A stretch of DNA of 64,000 nt from Ancylobacter polymorphus (lineage in GTDB: Bacteria > Pseudomonadota > Alphaproteobacteria > Rhizobiales > Xanthobacteraceae): positions 186,001 to 250,000 of the forward strand of contig NZ_CP083240.1 in the NCBI RefSeq assembly GCF_022836935.1, in the 5' to 3' direction. Both the position numbers and the translations under genes were made by a program. The notes beneath the pieces are model-generated. The model saw nothing but the letters and a program-made list of their open reading frames with translations, ran no database searches and was not told the DNA's origin. Below, piece after piece: positions 23,504 to 32,129 of the stretch. Every line of letters starts with the position of its first letter. Position 1 is the first letter of the stretch.

Positions 23504-25006
23504 ATGGACATCTTTTCCAATATCGCTCTCGGCTTCTCCGTCGCCTTCGGCCTCAACAATATCTTCTACTGCCTTGTCGGCACGCTGATCGGAACGGCGA
23601 TTGGCGTGCTGCCGGGGCTTGGGCCGCTGGCGACGATGGCGATGCTGCTGCCCTTTACCTTCGGGCTGGAACCCACGGCGGCGCTCATCATGCTCGCGGG
23701 CATGTATTACGGCTCGCAATATGGCGGCTCGACCACGGCGATCCTGATCAACCTGCCGGGCGAATCCTCCTCGGCGGTCACCACCATCGATGGCCATCCC
23801 ATGGTGAAGCAGGGCCGGGCGGGTCCGGCGCTGTTCGCCGCCGGCGTCGGCTCGTTCATCGCGGGCAGCTTCGCGACCTTCCTCATCGCGCTAGTCGCCG
23901 TGCCGCTCACCGATGTCGCCCTCAGCTTCGGGCCTGCGGAGTATTTCTCGCTGATGGTGCTGGGCCTCGTCCTGTCGACGGCGCTGGCGTCGGGTTCGGC
24001 GGTGAAGGCCATCTGCATGATCTGCCTCGGATTGCTGCTCGGTCTGATAGGCCTCGATCCGAACACGGGCGTCGCCCGTTTCACAATGGGCGCGCCGGAA
24101 CTCTACGAGGGGATCGACATCGTTTCCCTCGCCGTCGGCCTCTTCGGCATCAGCGAGATTCTCAAGAACCTCGAAAATCCCGAAGTGCGCGGCTCGTCGG
24201 CGCCGATCTCGAAACTCTGGCCCACCCGCGAAGACCTGCGGCGCATGTTCGCGCCCATCGCGCGCGGCACCTTCATCGGCTCCTTCCTGGGCGTGCTGCC
24301 CGGCGGCGGTGCCTTGCTCTCGTCCTTCGTCGCCTATGCGCTGGAGAAGCGGGTCAGCCGTTATCGCTCGCAACTGGGCAAGGGCGCCATCGAAGGCGTT
24401 GCCGCCCCCGAAGCGGCGAATAATGCCGGCGCGCAGACCTCCTTCATCCCCATGCTGTCGCTGGGCATTCCCGGCAATGCCACCATGGCGATCATGATCG
24501 GCGCCATGATGATGCAGGGCATCTCGCCCGGACCGACCGTCATCGTGCGCAATCCCGACCTGTTCTGGGGGCTGATCGCCTCCATGTGGATCGGCAATGC
24601 CATGCTGGTCATCCTGAACGTGCCGCTTATCGGCATCTGGGTAGCGCTGCTGCGCATTCCCTATTCGGTCATGTTCCCGGCCATCATCGTCATCTGCTGC
24701 ATCGGCGCGTACAGCGTGCAGAACACGGTGTTCTCCAGCTACATCATCCTGCTGGCCGGCCTGCTCGGCTATCTGCTGATCAAGCTGGAGTGCGAACTGC
24801 CGCCGCTGATTCTCGGCTTTATTCTGGGGCCGATGCTCGAGGTGCATCTGAGGCGAGCGCTGATCATCTCGGAAGGCGACCCGTCGGTCTTCGTGACCCG
24901 ACCGATCAGCGCTGTGCTGCTGTGCCTGGCCGTGGTCGCGTTGATCGTGGCGAGCCTGCCGTCGATCTCCCGCAAGCGTCAGGAAGTCTTCGTCGAAGAG
25001 GAGTGA
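23504..25006 (+). CDS. tctA: Tripartite tricarboxylate transporter large permease (TctA)
   Basis: 500 aa from the ATG at 23504, about 11-12 membrane segments. GVLPGLGPLATMAMLLPFTF (about 40-60), YYGSQYGGSTTAILINLPGE (about 80-100) and GSFLGVLPGGGALLSSFVAY are the repeated family motifs. It is the main channel of a proton- or sodium-coupled carboxylate importer. Together with TctB and the TctC-type protein at 8778 it probably brings in the acid degraded by the island. A perfect terminator follows at 25036-25064. Confidence 0.94.
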   Translation: MDIFSNIALGFSVAFGLNNIFYCLVGTLIGTAIGVLPGLGPLATMAMLLPFTFGLEPTAALIMLAGMYYGSQYGGSTTAILINLPGESSSAVTTIDGHPMVKQGRAGPALFAAGVGSFIAGSFATFLIALVAVPLTDVALSFGPAEYFSLMVLGLVLSTALASGSAVKAICMICLGLLLGLIGLDPNTGVARFTMGAPELYEGIDIVSLAVGLFGISEILKNLENPEVRGSSAPISKLWPTREDLRRMFAPIARGTFIGSFLGVLPGGGALLSSFVAYALEKRVSRYRSQLGKGAIEGVAAPEAANNAGAQTSFIPMLSLGIPGNATMAIMIGAMMMQGISPGPTVIVRNPDLFWGLIASMWIGNAMLVILNVPLIGIWVALLRIPYSVMFPAIIVICCIGAYSVQNTVFSSYIILLAGLLGYLLIKLECELPPLILGFILGPMLEVHLRRALIISEGDPSVFVTRPISAVLLCLAVVALIVASLPSISRKRQEVFVEEE

Positions 25007-25035
25007 TTCGCCCGACGTCATCGCGGACTTGGTGA

Positions 25036-25064
25036 AAAGGGCGCGCCCACCCGGCGCGCCCTTT
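25036..25064. terminator. Terminator after tctA
   Basis: AAAGGGCGCGCC pairs perfectly with GGCGCGCCCTTT (12 bp) over a 5-nt loop. With A and T tracts on both sides it can work in both directions between the convergent tctBA and acyl-CoA dehydrogenase units. Confidence 0.85.
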
Positions 25065-25115
25065 GCTTTCTGGCTATCCCGAGCACCGTATTATCGAGCA
25101 TCGCCTCGACCAAAT

Positions 25116-25153
25116 GAGAAAGCCGCCGTCCCGTGAAGGGCGGTGGCTTTCTC
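25116..25153. terminator. Second terminator-like hairpin
   Basis: GAGAAAGCCGCCG pairs with CGGTGGCTTTCTC with one mismatch over a 12-nt loop. It lies downstream of the minus-strand acyl-CoA dehydrogenase stop (25224) and probably ends that operon. Confidence 0.65.
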
Positions 25154-25223
25154 GTTCGACGGTTATTCGGCAGGTACGGCCAGGGGCAGGGGACCGGCAC
25201 CGATCGTGCGGGCCCCGCCTTGC

Positions 25224-26894
25224 CTAGTTCCGCGAGCGCGAGAGGATGCCGCGACCAACCACCTGCGCCTGAATTTCGGCAGCGCCCTCGAAAATGTTCA
25301 GGATGCGCGCGTCGCACAGGACGCGGCTGATCTCGAACTCCAGCGCGTAGCCATTGCCGCCGTGGATCTGCAGGGCGTTGTCCGCGCTCGACCAGGCGAC
25401 GCGTGCTGCGAGCAGCTTCGCCATTCCCGCCTCGATGTCGCAGCGCCTTCCTTCGTCCTTGGCGCGCGCCGCGGCATAGGTGAACGTGCGCGCCAGCACC
25501 GCTTCGGCGAACATGAGGGCGATCTTGTCCGAGACCCGCGGGAAGTCGATCAGTGGCCGGCCGAACTGATGCCGGTCGAGCGCATATTGCCACGCAAGGT
25601 CATAGGCGTTGAAGGCGACGCCCACGGCGCGTGCCGCCGTCTGAACCCGCGCGCCCTCGAAGGTCTGCATGAGCTGCTTGAAACCATTGCCGGTTTCGCC
25701 GCCGAGCAGGCCGCTGGAAGCGACCTCGAAGCCGGAGAAGGAGATTTCGTATTCCTTCATGCCGCGATAGCCGAGCACGGCGATTTCGCCGCCGCTCATG
25801 CCATTGGCAGGAAAGGGATCCGCATCGCTTCCGCGCGGCTTCGGCGCGAGAAAGACGCTGAGGCCCTCATAACCACGACTGTCCGGCGCGGTGCGCGCCA
25901 GAACGGTCATCAGGTCGCTGCGGGCGGCATGGGTGATCCAGGTCTTGTTGCCGTCAATCTCCCAGCCGCCGTCAGTGCGCCTGGTCGCCCGCGTCCTCAG
26001 GCCGCCGAGGTCGGAGCCATGGTCCGGCTCGGTGAAGACGGCCGTTGGCAAAACCTCACCGGAGGCGAGACGCGGCAGCCAGCTATCCTTCTGCTCGTCC
26101 GTGCCGCCAAGCAGGATCAACTCGCCGGCGATCTCCGAGCGGGTGCCGAGCGAGCCGGCGGCGATCCAGCAGCGGCTGAGTTCTTCCGAGATGATGGACA
26201 TTGCGAGCTTGCCAAGCCCGAGGCCGCCGTATTCCTCAGGGATGCAGACGCCGAACGTGCCGAGCTCGGCGAGCTGGCCCACGACCTCGTCGGGAATGAG
26301 TTCGTCGGCGAGATGCCATTGATGGGCGTAGGGCCGGATCCGCTCGGCACCGAACCGCCGGAATTGATCCCTCACCATGTCGAGCGTCTTGTCGCCGACG
26401 CTTTCGGAAACGCTGCCGTCGCGGCGCAGATGGTCGATGAGAGCCACGCGTACTTCCAGCAGCGCATCCGCATCCGTAAGCGCGGCAAGCCTGTCGTCGC
26501 GACGGACCCGTTCCGCCGCCTCGTCCAGCCCCAGCTCGGCGGGGCGGAATATCTCCGACTGGCTCATCGGAATGCCACCGACGAGCTGCGCCAGATATTC
26601 CGCGACGCCGATACGCAACGTCAGTTCCTCGCCGGCGGACAGTGCATCCTGTGCGGCCAGTTGCTGTGCCCATTCGGAGGCGCTGGAAATCGCGTTCGCG
26701 GTGGTGGAGATCCAGGCGAGGCCGTGCAGGATGCGCTGGTGACGATGCGCAAGCTTGGCGTCGAAGGCCGCGTTCGAGGTCAGGCGCTCAAGGCTGGCCT
26801 CGCGTGCGGTCGCGGCGAAGGTCGTTGCCGCATCTGCCGCGGCCGCAAGCGCCTCGAGGAACTCAGTGCTGTTCATGGGAATCTCATATTCCAT
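25224..26894 (-). CDS. Long acyl-CoA dehydrogenase, methylsuccinyl-CoA dehydrogenase-like
   Basis: 556 aa (550 if the ATG at 26876 is used). Residues 1-155 are a helical N-terminal extension of the kind seen in (2S)-methylsuccinyl-CoA dehydrogenase. The catalytic part follows: [32 protein letters not shown], and the C-terminal part [75 protein letters not shown], which closely follow that enzyme. It would oxidise methylsuccinyl-CoA to mesaconyl-C1-CoA. The mesaconyl-CoA transferase-like gene lies directly upstream, which strengthens the call. Confidence 0.87.
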   Translation of the reverse strand: MEYEIPMNSTEFLEALAAAADAATTFAATAREASLERLTSNAAFDAKLAHRHQRILHGLAWISTTANAISSASEWAQQLAAQDALSAGEELTLRIGVAEYLAQLVGGIPMSQSEIFRPAELGLDEAAERVRRDDRLAALTDADALLEVRVALIDHLRRDGSVSESVGDKTLDMVRDQFRRFGAERIRPYAHQWHLADELIPDEVVGQLAELGTFGVCIPEEYGGLGLGKLAMSIISEELSRCWIAAGSLGTRSEIAGELILLGGTDEQKDSWLPRLASGEVLPTAVFTEPDHGSDLGGLRTRATRRTDGGWEIDGNKTWITHAARSDLMTVLARTAPDSRGYEGLSVFLAPKPRGSDADPFPANGMSGGEIAVLGYRGMKEYEISFSGFEVASSGLLGGETGNGFKQLMQTFEGARVQTAARAVGVAFNAYDLAWQYALDRHQFGRPLIDFPRVSDKIALMFAEAVLARTFTYAAARAKDEGRRCDIEAGMAKLLAARVAWSSADNALQIHGGNGYALEFEISRVLCDARILNIFEGAAEIQAQVVGRGILSRSRN

Positions 26895-26906
26895 CGACGA
26901 ATCGGT

Positions 26907-28118
26907 CTACTTGACGAGCTTCTGGTCATGCAGGCGGCCGATTTCGCCAGATGACAGGCCGAGGAGGCTCGTGAGCACTTCGTCGGTATGTTCGCCAAGA
27001 AGCGGTGCCCTCGTGGCCGCATGACGCGGCATTCCGGGGGCGGTGAAGGTAGCGCCCGCAGCCGGGTAGCTGTGGCCGCTGGGCTGCTCTATCTCCGCGA
27101 AGATCGGATTGGCGCCCACCAGCCGCGGGTCGGTGGCGACGGCATCCTTCAATGTGGCATAGGGGCCCCAGCATACATTGTTGCTCTCGAAGGCGGCCGT
27201 CACATCGCCATAGGCGCGCGCACAGATGGCGTCGGCGACCAGCGGGACAAGCCGCTCGCGGTGGACGAACCGTGCGCCTTCATCCGCGGCGAACGAGACG
27301 TTCAACTCGGCTTCCAAGGCCGCGACGGGAGCGGCGATGTCCAGTGCGGTCGCCAGCCCGGTCCATTGCCGGGGCGTAATGGCCACCACCATGACCTGAC
27401 GCCCATCTCGGCAGTGGAAGTTCCGGCCAAAGGCGCCGAACAGATCGTTGCCCACCCGCTCCCGGTCGGCGCCGCTGCTGACCTCGGCAACGTTGCCCAG
27501 ATGCGAGAGGGTGGAAATGGCGACGTCAGAGAGCGGAACGCGAAACTCTTGGCCGCCCATACCTGCACGCCTTTGCCGCTCCGCCACCATCATGATGAAG
27601 GCAGCATAGGAGGCGGTTGCGATGTCCCATGCCGGCAGGACATGGTTCACTGGTTCGTTCGCGTCGGTAGCTTCCCCCGTCATGAACGGGACGCCCACCG
27701 CCGCGTTCACGGTGTAATCGACGGCGCTCTGCCCGTCGTTCCAGCCCATGATGCGCACCGTGATCAGGTCGCTGCGCCGCGCGGCGAGGCGGGCATGCGA
27801 GAGAAAGCCCTCCACCGGGTAATTCGTCACGAACAGGCCGCTGGAGGGTGCCGGCGCGGTTATGAGCGCGAGCGCCAGTTCGCGCCCTTCCGGGCGGCTG
27901 AGATCGAGCGCGACCGACTTCTTCCCCTTGTTCAGGCCTTCCCAATAGAAGCTGCGCCCCTCGGCCGAAATGGGCCACCGGTTGGCATCCGGGCCGCCCT
28001 GAATGGGGTCGATGCGGATGACCTCCGCGCCGCACTGGCTAAGCTGCAATCCGCACAGAGGCCCGGCAATGAAGGAGGCGCATTCGATGACTGTTAGGTC
28101 TGAAAGGAGACGGTACAT
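26907..28118 (-). CDS. Class III CoA transferase, mesaconyl-CoA C1:C4 transferase-like
   Basis: 403 aa CaiB/BaiF protein. CGLQLSQCGAEVIRIDPIQGG, RWPISAEGRSFYWEGLNKGKKS, then VDYTVNAAVGVPFMTG with the probable catalytic Asp (about 166), VNHVLPAWDIATASYAAF and GEHTDEVLTSLLGLSSGEIGRLHD follow the Chloroflexus 2-methylfumaryl-CoA isomerase (Mct) much more closely than general CaiB proteins. Mct moves CoA within mesaconyl-CoA from C1 to C4. The methylsuccinyl-CoA dehydrogenase-like gene starts 13 bp downstream and a mesaconyl-C4-CoA hydratase-like gene is at 1-669. IclR site at 28241-28255. Confidence 0.86.
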   Translation of the reverse strand: MYRLLSDLTVIECASFIAGPLCGLQLSQCGAEVIRIDPIQGGPDANRWPISAEGRSFYWEGLNKGKKSVALDLSRPEGRELALALITAPAPSSGLFVTNYPVEGFLSHARLAARRSDLITVRIMGWNDGQSAVDYTVNAAVGVPFMTGEATDANEPVNHVLPAWDIATASYAAFIMMVAERQRRAGMGGQEFRVPLSDVAISTLSHLGNVAEVSSGADRERVGNDLFGAFGRNFHCRDGRQVMVVAITPRQWTGLATALDIAAPVAALEAELNVSFAADEGARFVHRERLVPLVADAICARAYGDVTAAFESNNVCWGPYATLKDAVATDPRLVGANPIFAEIEQPSGHSYPAAGATFTAPGMPRHAATRAPLLGEHTDEVLTSLLGLSSGEIGRLHDQKLVK

Positions 28119-28217
28119 GCGAACTCATCATGCTTCCGGACGCCGCTTCGCGCGGGCGTCGGTCGACAGGATCCAATCGAAGAAATTCGAAACGTCAAAT
28201 TCGAAAGGAACACTAAA

Positions 28218-28238
28218 GTTGACAAAAATTATGTCAAC
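28218..28238. promoter_or_regulatory. GTTGACA inverted repeat and -35 of the CoA-transferase operon
   Basis: GTTGACA and TGTCAAC face each other over 7 AT-rich bases. On the minus strand the right arm is a consensus -35 (TTGACA) with a TAGTGT -10 candidate 16 nt on. The symmetry may be a second operator or chance. Confidence 0.5.
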
Positions 28239-28240
28239 TG

Positions 28241-28255
28241 TTTCGCAGTGCGAAA
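28241..28255. promoter_or_regulatory. IclR-type operator (site F), perfect palindrome
   Basis: TTTCGCAGTGCGAAA is exactly symmetric about its central base, the best copy in the island. It lies 3 nt from the minus-strand -35 TTGACA, so its spacing matches site G rather than sites A-D. Confidence 0.78.
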
Positions 28256-28350
28256 TTAAATCATAACGGCACCCTGACCTCATAGGTCGGGCGCGGCTGG
28301 GTTTCGACCCTTGCCGAGGGGCCGGTGCCAGTTGACCCGCCACTGACTTG

Positions 28351-28671
28351 TCATCCAGCAGTTATAGCCTCGGTGGGTTTGGCGCGGGATTGCGCGGTGT
28401 TGTTGAGATCGGCGGCGTAGGTCGCTGGCGGGAGATATCCGAGCGCCGAGTGGGGGCGTCGGTGATTGTAATCGTCAGCCCAGGTTGAGATCCTGATTCT
28501 GGCATGGTCGAGACCGAAGAACAGGCTTTCATTGAGCAGTTCGTCACGCATCCGGCCGTAGAAGCTCTCGCAGAAGCCGTTTTGCATGGGCTGGCCGGGC
28601 GCGATGAAGTACCAGGTGATCCGGTTCTCGTGCGCCCAGCCAAGCATGGCATTCGAGGTGAACTCGGTTCC
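28351..28671 (-). pseudogene. IS3-family transposase orfB, 3' fragment
   Basis: Only the last third of the integrase domain remains: GTEFTSNAM, FIAPGQPMQNGFCESFYGRM with the catalytic Glu, and YNHRRPHSALGYLPP. Homology stops abruptly at about 28671, where the opposite strand becomes trbG. The DDE domain is incomplete, so it is inactive. It resembles the IS407 group, as does the orfA remnant at 32130-32388 on the same strand. Confidence 0.85.
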
Positions 28672-28785
28672 CGCAATGTCCTGATCGTCGACCGCCTGTT
28701 CGGCGCGGCTGAGCTCCGCCTTGGCGGTGACAAGCGTCAACAGACCGTGCGGATCGAGCGTACCGATGGGAGGCCGGCGATATGA
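28672..28785 (+). pseudogene. trbG: trbG 3' fragment (conjugal transfer protein)
   Basis: The frame reads RNVLIVDRLFGAAELRLGG and then KRQQTVRIERTDG to a stop overlapping the trbI start (ATGA). This is the C-terminal beta-strand end of TrbG/VirB9, the periplasmic core-channel protein. The remainder was lost at the junction with the IS fragment at about 28671. Confidence 0.75.
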
Positions 28786-29957
28786 GCAGCAACGACACGA
28801 GTGGCGAGATGCCGCTTGAAGGCCCGAAGACGGACCATGTCGCGGCGATGCGGCTTCGTCCTGAGCCGCCGCGCGTTACACGTCTCTCACGCAAGGTGCT
28901 TGCTGGTGCGGGTCTGGTTGCCGGCCTCGGCCTCGGCGCCACATTGATCTACGCGCTGCAAGGTCGCGACAAGGGGACTGCTGGCGAGGAGCTGTATTCC
29001 ACCGAGAACCGCTCACAAGCCGATGGTCTCGCGGGTCTCCCGCGTGATTACACCGGCCCGATCCTAGGCCCGCCGTTGCCTGGCGATCTCGGCCGGCCAA
29101 TCCTGAGCGCCCAGAACCGTGGCCAGCCAGTCGTGCCGCCGACTCTACAGCCGCCGCCGTTCGATCCCGAACAGCAGCGCCGCTTTGCTGAACAGGAGGC
29201 GGCCCGCACCAGCCGGGTGTTCTTCCAGAGCACGACGGCTTCTATGGGAGCAGCCGTTGGCACCTTACCCAGCATGTCGGCCGCTGGAGGTGCGGACGCT
29301 CTAGGAGGCACACCGGCACAGGATCGTCAACTGGCCTTTCTCAATGCCGCCGTCGATCGCCGCGTTGTCGCCAGCGATCGCGTTATGGCGCCGGTATCGC
29401 CTTTTGTGTTGCAGGCCGGCGCCGTGATCTCCGCCGCGCTCATCACCGGGATCCGCTCTGATCTGCCGGGACAGGTCACCGCGCAGGTGACCGAGAATGT
29501 CTACGACAGCCCGACCGGAGGCGCGCTCATTATTCCCCAGGGCACAAGGATCGTCGGCCAGTACGACAACAATATCGGCTTCGGCCAGAAGCGTGTCCTG
29601 CTGGTGTGGAGTCGGCTGATCTTCCCAAATGGCCGGTCCATCGTGCTCGAGCGCCAGCCCGGCGCAGACGCCCAGGGCTATGCCGGTCTTGAGGACGGCG
29701 TCGACATGCATTGGTGGGACCTCGCCAAGGCGGTCGGTCTGTCGACGCTGCTCTCCGTCGGCACCGAGCTCGCTATGGACGACGAGGACGAACTGATCCA
29801 GGCCATCCAAAGCGGCGCGCAGGACACCATCAATGACGCGGGGCCGCAGATCATCCGCCGGCAGTTGCAGGTCGCGCCGACGCTGACGATCCGGCCGGGT
29901 TTTCCGGTGCGCGTCATGGTCACTCGCGACCTCGTTCTCGAACCCTTTGGAGGCTGA
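28782..29957 (+). CDS. trbI: Conjugal transfer protein TrbI (VirB10-like)
   Basis: 391 aa, complete. A cytoplasmic N-terminus precedes one membrane helix (LAGAGLVAGLGLGATLIYAL, about 41-60), a proline-rich periplasmic linker (PPTLQPPPFDPEQQRR), and the VirB10 C-terminal domain with VLQAGAVISAALITGIRSDLPG and the IPQGTRIVGQYDNNIGFGQKR strand pair. It spans both membranes in a type IV secretion channel. GGGAGG precedes the start. Without the rest of trb it is almost certainly non-functional here. Confidence 0.93.
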   Translation: MSSNDTSGEMPLEGPKTDHVAAMRLRPEPPRVTRLSRKVLAGAGLVAGLGLGATLIYALQGRDKGTAGEELYSTENRSQADGLAGLPRDYTGPILGPPLPGDLGRPILSAQNRGQPVVPPTLQPPPFDPEQQRRFAEQEAARTSRVFFQSTTASMGAAVGTLPSMSAAGGADALGGTPAQDRQLAFLNAAVDRRVVASDRVMAPVSPFVLQAGAVISAALITGIRSDLPGQVTAQVTENVYDSPTGGALIIPQGTRIVGQYDNNIGFGQKRVLLVWSRLIFPNGRSIVLERQPGADAQGYAGLEDGVDMHWWDLAKAVGLSTLLSVGTELAMDDEDELIQAIQSGAQDTINDAGPQIIRRQLQVAPTLTIRPGFPVRVMVTRDLVLEPFGG

Positions 29958-29959
29958 CC

Positions 29960-30223
29960 ATGGCCAGGTTGAAACTTGGGCCCATCCTCAACGAAAAGCC
30001 GGTCAAAGTGTCGGTCGAACTACCGGCTCAGGTTCACCGCGACCTGATAGCTTATGCCGAGGTGCTGGCACGGCAGACCGGTCAGCCGGTCGATGATCCG
30101 ACAAAGCTCATCGCCCCCATGGTCGAGCACTTCATTGCAACGGATAGAGAGTTCGCCAGGGTTCGACGGGGCGAAGACCGCCAGCCGCACCGGTCAACGG
30201 CGCAGCCGACACCGTCGTCATAG
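29960..30223 (+). CDS. DUF2274 protein of a conjugative element
   Basis: 87 aa, starting 2 bp after trbI. MARLKLGPILNEKPVKVSVELPAQVHRDLIAYAEV is the family start. DUF2274 genes regularly follow trbI in integrative conjugative elements of proteobacteria; a ribbon-helix-helix-like DNA-binding role has been suggested by fold pattern only (my inference). Confidence 0.85.
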   Translation: MARLKLGPILNEKPVKVSVELPAQVHRDLIAYAEVLARQTGQPVDDPTKLIAPMVEHFIATDREFARVRRGEDRQPHRSTAQPTPSS

Positions 30224-30422
30224 TGTGTGCCAGTGACATCGGTCTTTCCAATAAGCGTTTTTTCTAGAGAGCGCGGCAAATGCTCTCCCCCCATAGGAGA
30301 GGAGGCGCGCACTCGGGCCGTTGCCGCTCACCTATAACAAAGGCTCCGTCCAACCCAGATCGTGGGATCGCCCCGGCTCGAGCGCCGGGAGCCATACACA
30401 CGAAGTCGATGTGCACGCCAGA

Positions 30423-30629
30423 ATGCCTAGCGTCACAAGCGCTGAACCCATTAGAGAGGAGGCCGGTCGGGAGATCCGAAAACACGCCGATCTCGAGATG
30501 GCTGTGTTCCGTATACTCGATCGCAGCGGCTCGCATTTTCCCCTTGTGGAGTTTGTTGATCGCCGCTTGCGCGCACCAGAACCACTGGCCGGCAAGAGTG
30601 AGACGTGCCCCGCCTATATGTCGGGGTGA
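30423..30629 (+). pseudogene. Hypothetical ORF cut by the IS3-family element
   Basis: 68 codons (MPSVTSAEPIREEAGREI..., then RIRDRSG-like AVFRILDRSGSHFPLVEFVDRRL) stay open up to base 30626, and the stop is formed by the first bases of the IS inverted repeat (TGA, 30627-30629). Sequence beyond the IS also stays open for about 20-30 codons in two frames. Probably a small cargo gene disrupted by insertion. Family unknown. Confidence 0.4.
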
Positions 30630-30644
30630 ACCGCCCCACGTTTT

Positions 30645-31520
30645 CTAGACGCCTTCGGCTTTCGCTTTGTGCCGCCGTTCGAACTCGATTGGCGACAGCA
30701 TTCCGTTGCGTGCGTGCTTCCGGGTGGGGTTGTAGAACATCTCGATGTAATCGAACACGTCCCGGCGTGCCTCGTCGCGCGTGCGGTAGACCTTTTGGCG
30801 GATGCGTTCGCGCTTGAGCAGGTTGAAGAAGCTCTCGGCCACGGCGTTGTCATGACAGTTGCCGCGACGGCTCATCGAGGGCTGCAGGTCGTGGTGTTTC
30901 AGGAATGAAGCCCACTCCAAGCTGGTGAACTGGCTTCCCTGATCCGAATGCACCAGCACACGGTCCTTCGGCTTGCGTCGCCAGACGGCGGCCAGCAGCG
31001 CCTGAAGCACGACGTTGGTCGTCTGCCGGACCTGCATGGACCAACCGACGACGCGGCGGGAGAAGAGGTCGATCACGACCGCCAGATAGGCGAAGCCCTC
31101 GTGGGTGCGGATGTAGGTGATGTCGGTCACCCAGGCCTTGTCAGGCGCCTCCGTGTCAAAACGGCGATCGAGCGTGTTGTCGACCGCCAAGGAGGGCTTG
31201 CCTCCATATTGGCCGGGGCGGCGTCTGTAGCCGATCTGCGCCCGGATACCGGCAAGCCGCGTCAGCCGCGCAACCCGGTTGGGACAGCAGTGCTCGCCCA
31301 TGTCCGCCAGGTCGTCGTGAAGCTTGCGATAGCCATAGACCCTGCCGCTCTCGCTCCATGCCGCCCGGATCAGCTCGGTCTGTCGTTGGTCTTCCAGCGC
31401 GCGCTTGCTCAGCGGATCCTTCAGCCAGGCGTAGAAGCCGCTGGGCTGGACGCGGAGGCACCGACACATGGCGCGGATCGAAAACTGCAGACGATGCTCG
31501 GCCATGAACGCGTACTTCAC
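30645..31520 (-). CDS. IS3-family transposase OrfB
   Basis: 291 aa with an HTH_21 segment (SESGRVYGYRKLHDDLADMG) and an rve integrase core: the first Asp in WVTDITYIRTHEGFAYLAVVIDLFSR, the second in VLVHSDQGSQFTS and the Glu in NCHDNAVAESFFNLLKRE, so the DDE triad is intact. It is made mainly as an OrfAB fusion through frameshifting at 31550-31556. Confidence 0.95.
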   Translation of the reverse strand: MKYAFMAEHRLQFSIRAMCRCLRVQPSGFYAWLKDPLSKRALEDQRQTELIRAAWSESGRVYGYRKLHDDLADMGEHCCPNRVARLTRLAGIRAQIGYRRRPGQYGGKPSLAVDNTLDRRFDTEAPDKAWVTDITYIRTHEGFAYLAVVIDLFSRRVVGWSMQVRQTTNVVLQALLAAVWRRKPKDRVLVHSDQGSQFTSLEWASFLKHHDLQPSMSRRGNCHDNAVAESFFNLLKRERIRQKVYRTRDEARRDVFDYIEMFYNPTRKHARNGMLSPIEFERRHKAKAEGV

Positions 31521-31792
31521 TTTGCATCCTTGGCGAAGTACGCGGCCGCTTTTTTTAGGATGTCGCGCTCCTCGGTGACGCGCTGCAACTCGCGCTTTAG
31601 CCGGCGGACCTCAGCGGCCTGATCGTCATCGCGGGCCACGGTGGCGGACTTGCCATACCGTTTCCTCCACTCGTAGAGCGAGTACTTGCTGATCCCCAGC
31701 CGCGCAGCCACCTCCGCAACCGGATAGCCCCGCTCGGTGATCTGAACGACCGCGTCGCGCTTGAAGTCCTCGGTGAAGTTCGCTTTGCCCAT
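31517..31792 (-). CDS. IS3-family transposase OrfA
   Basis: 91 aa: helix-turn-helix (VAEVAARLGISKYSLYEWRKRYG) followed by a leucine-zipper-like coiled coil (AEVRRLKRELQRVTEERDILKKAAAYF). Its stop overlaps the orfB start by 4 bp. An A7 run (31550-31556 on the minus strand) within ILKKAA is the probable slippery site for -1 frameshifting. Confidence 0.95.
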   Translation of the reverse strand: MGKANFTEDFKRDAVVQITERGYPVAEVAARLGISKYSLYEWRKRYGKSATVARDDDQAAEVRRLKRELQRVTEERDILKKAAAYFAKDAK

Positions 31793-31852
31793 CGGGGGCC
31801 TCCTTGCCTCAAATTTAGGGAAGAAGGCGTCCAGGAATCTAGGGGCGGTTCA

Positions 31853-32085
31853 CAACCTACGAGCGGCGTGGGCTGGCGGCAGCCTGACCCACGCCTTCGA
31901 CCAGCTGCGAGGCACGGGAGAGTGATGACGAGAAAGTTGATCGGCGCACCGTAAGCTCTGGGCAAAAAAGCGGGCTTCCAGCCCGAGCCAGTTATTCGAG
32001 AACGGGGCGCGCGGATCTCATCATGGCCTGGCTGCAACAACAGCCCACTCGCGAGAGGCCGGATACATTTATGCAGACTGGATCG
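31853..32085. other. Short unassigned stretch between IS elements
   Basis: No gene is recognised. Short open frames here may be the far side of the ORF interrupted at 30626. Confidence 0.35.
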
Positions 32086-32129
32086 TCAGACCGAACCCGA
32101 ACCTTGCAACGACGGGGCGGACCATACAT

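Larger units (their letters stand above)
30627..31852 (-). mobile_element. Complete IS3-family insertion sequence (1226 bp)
   Basis: The ends are imperfect 30-bp inverted repeats, 30627-30656 and 31823-31852, both beginning TGAACCGCCCC from outside and ending GACGCCTTC inward. Between them are overlapping orfA and orfB on the minus strand. No target duplication of 3-4 bp is visible, so flanking DNA may have recombined after insertion. Confidence 0.9.
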
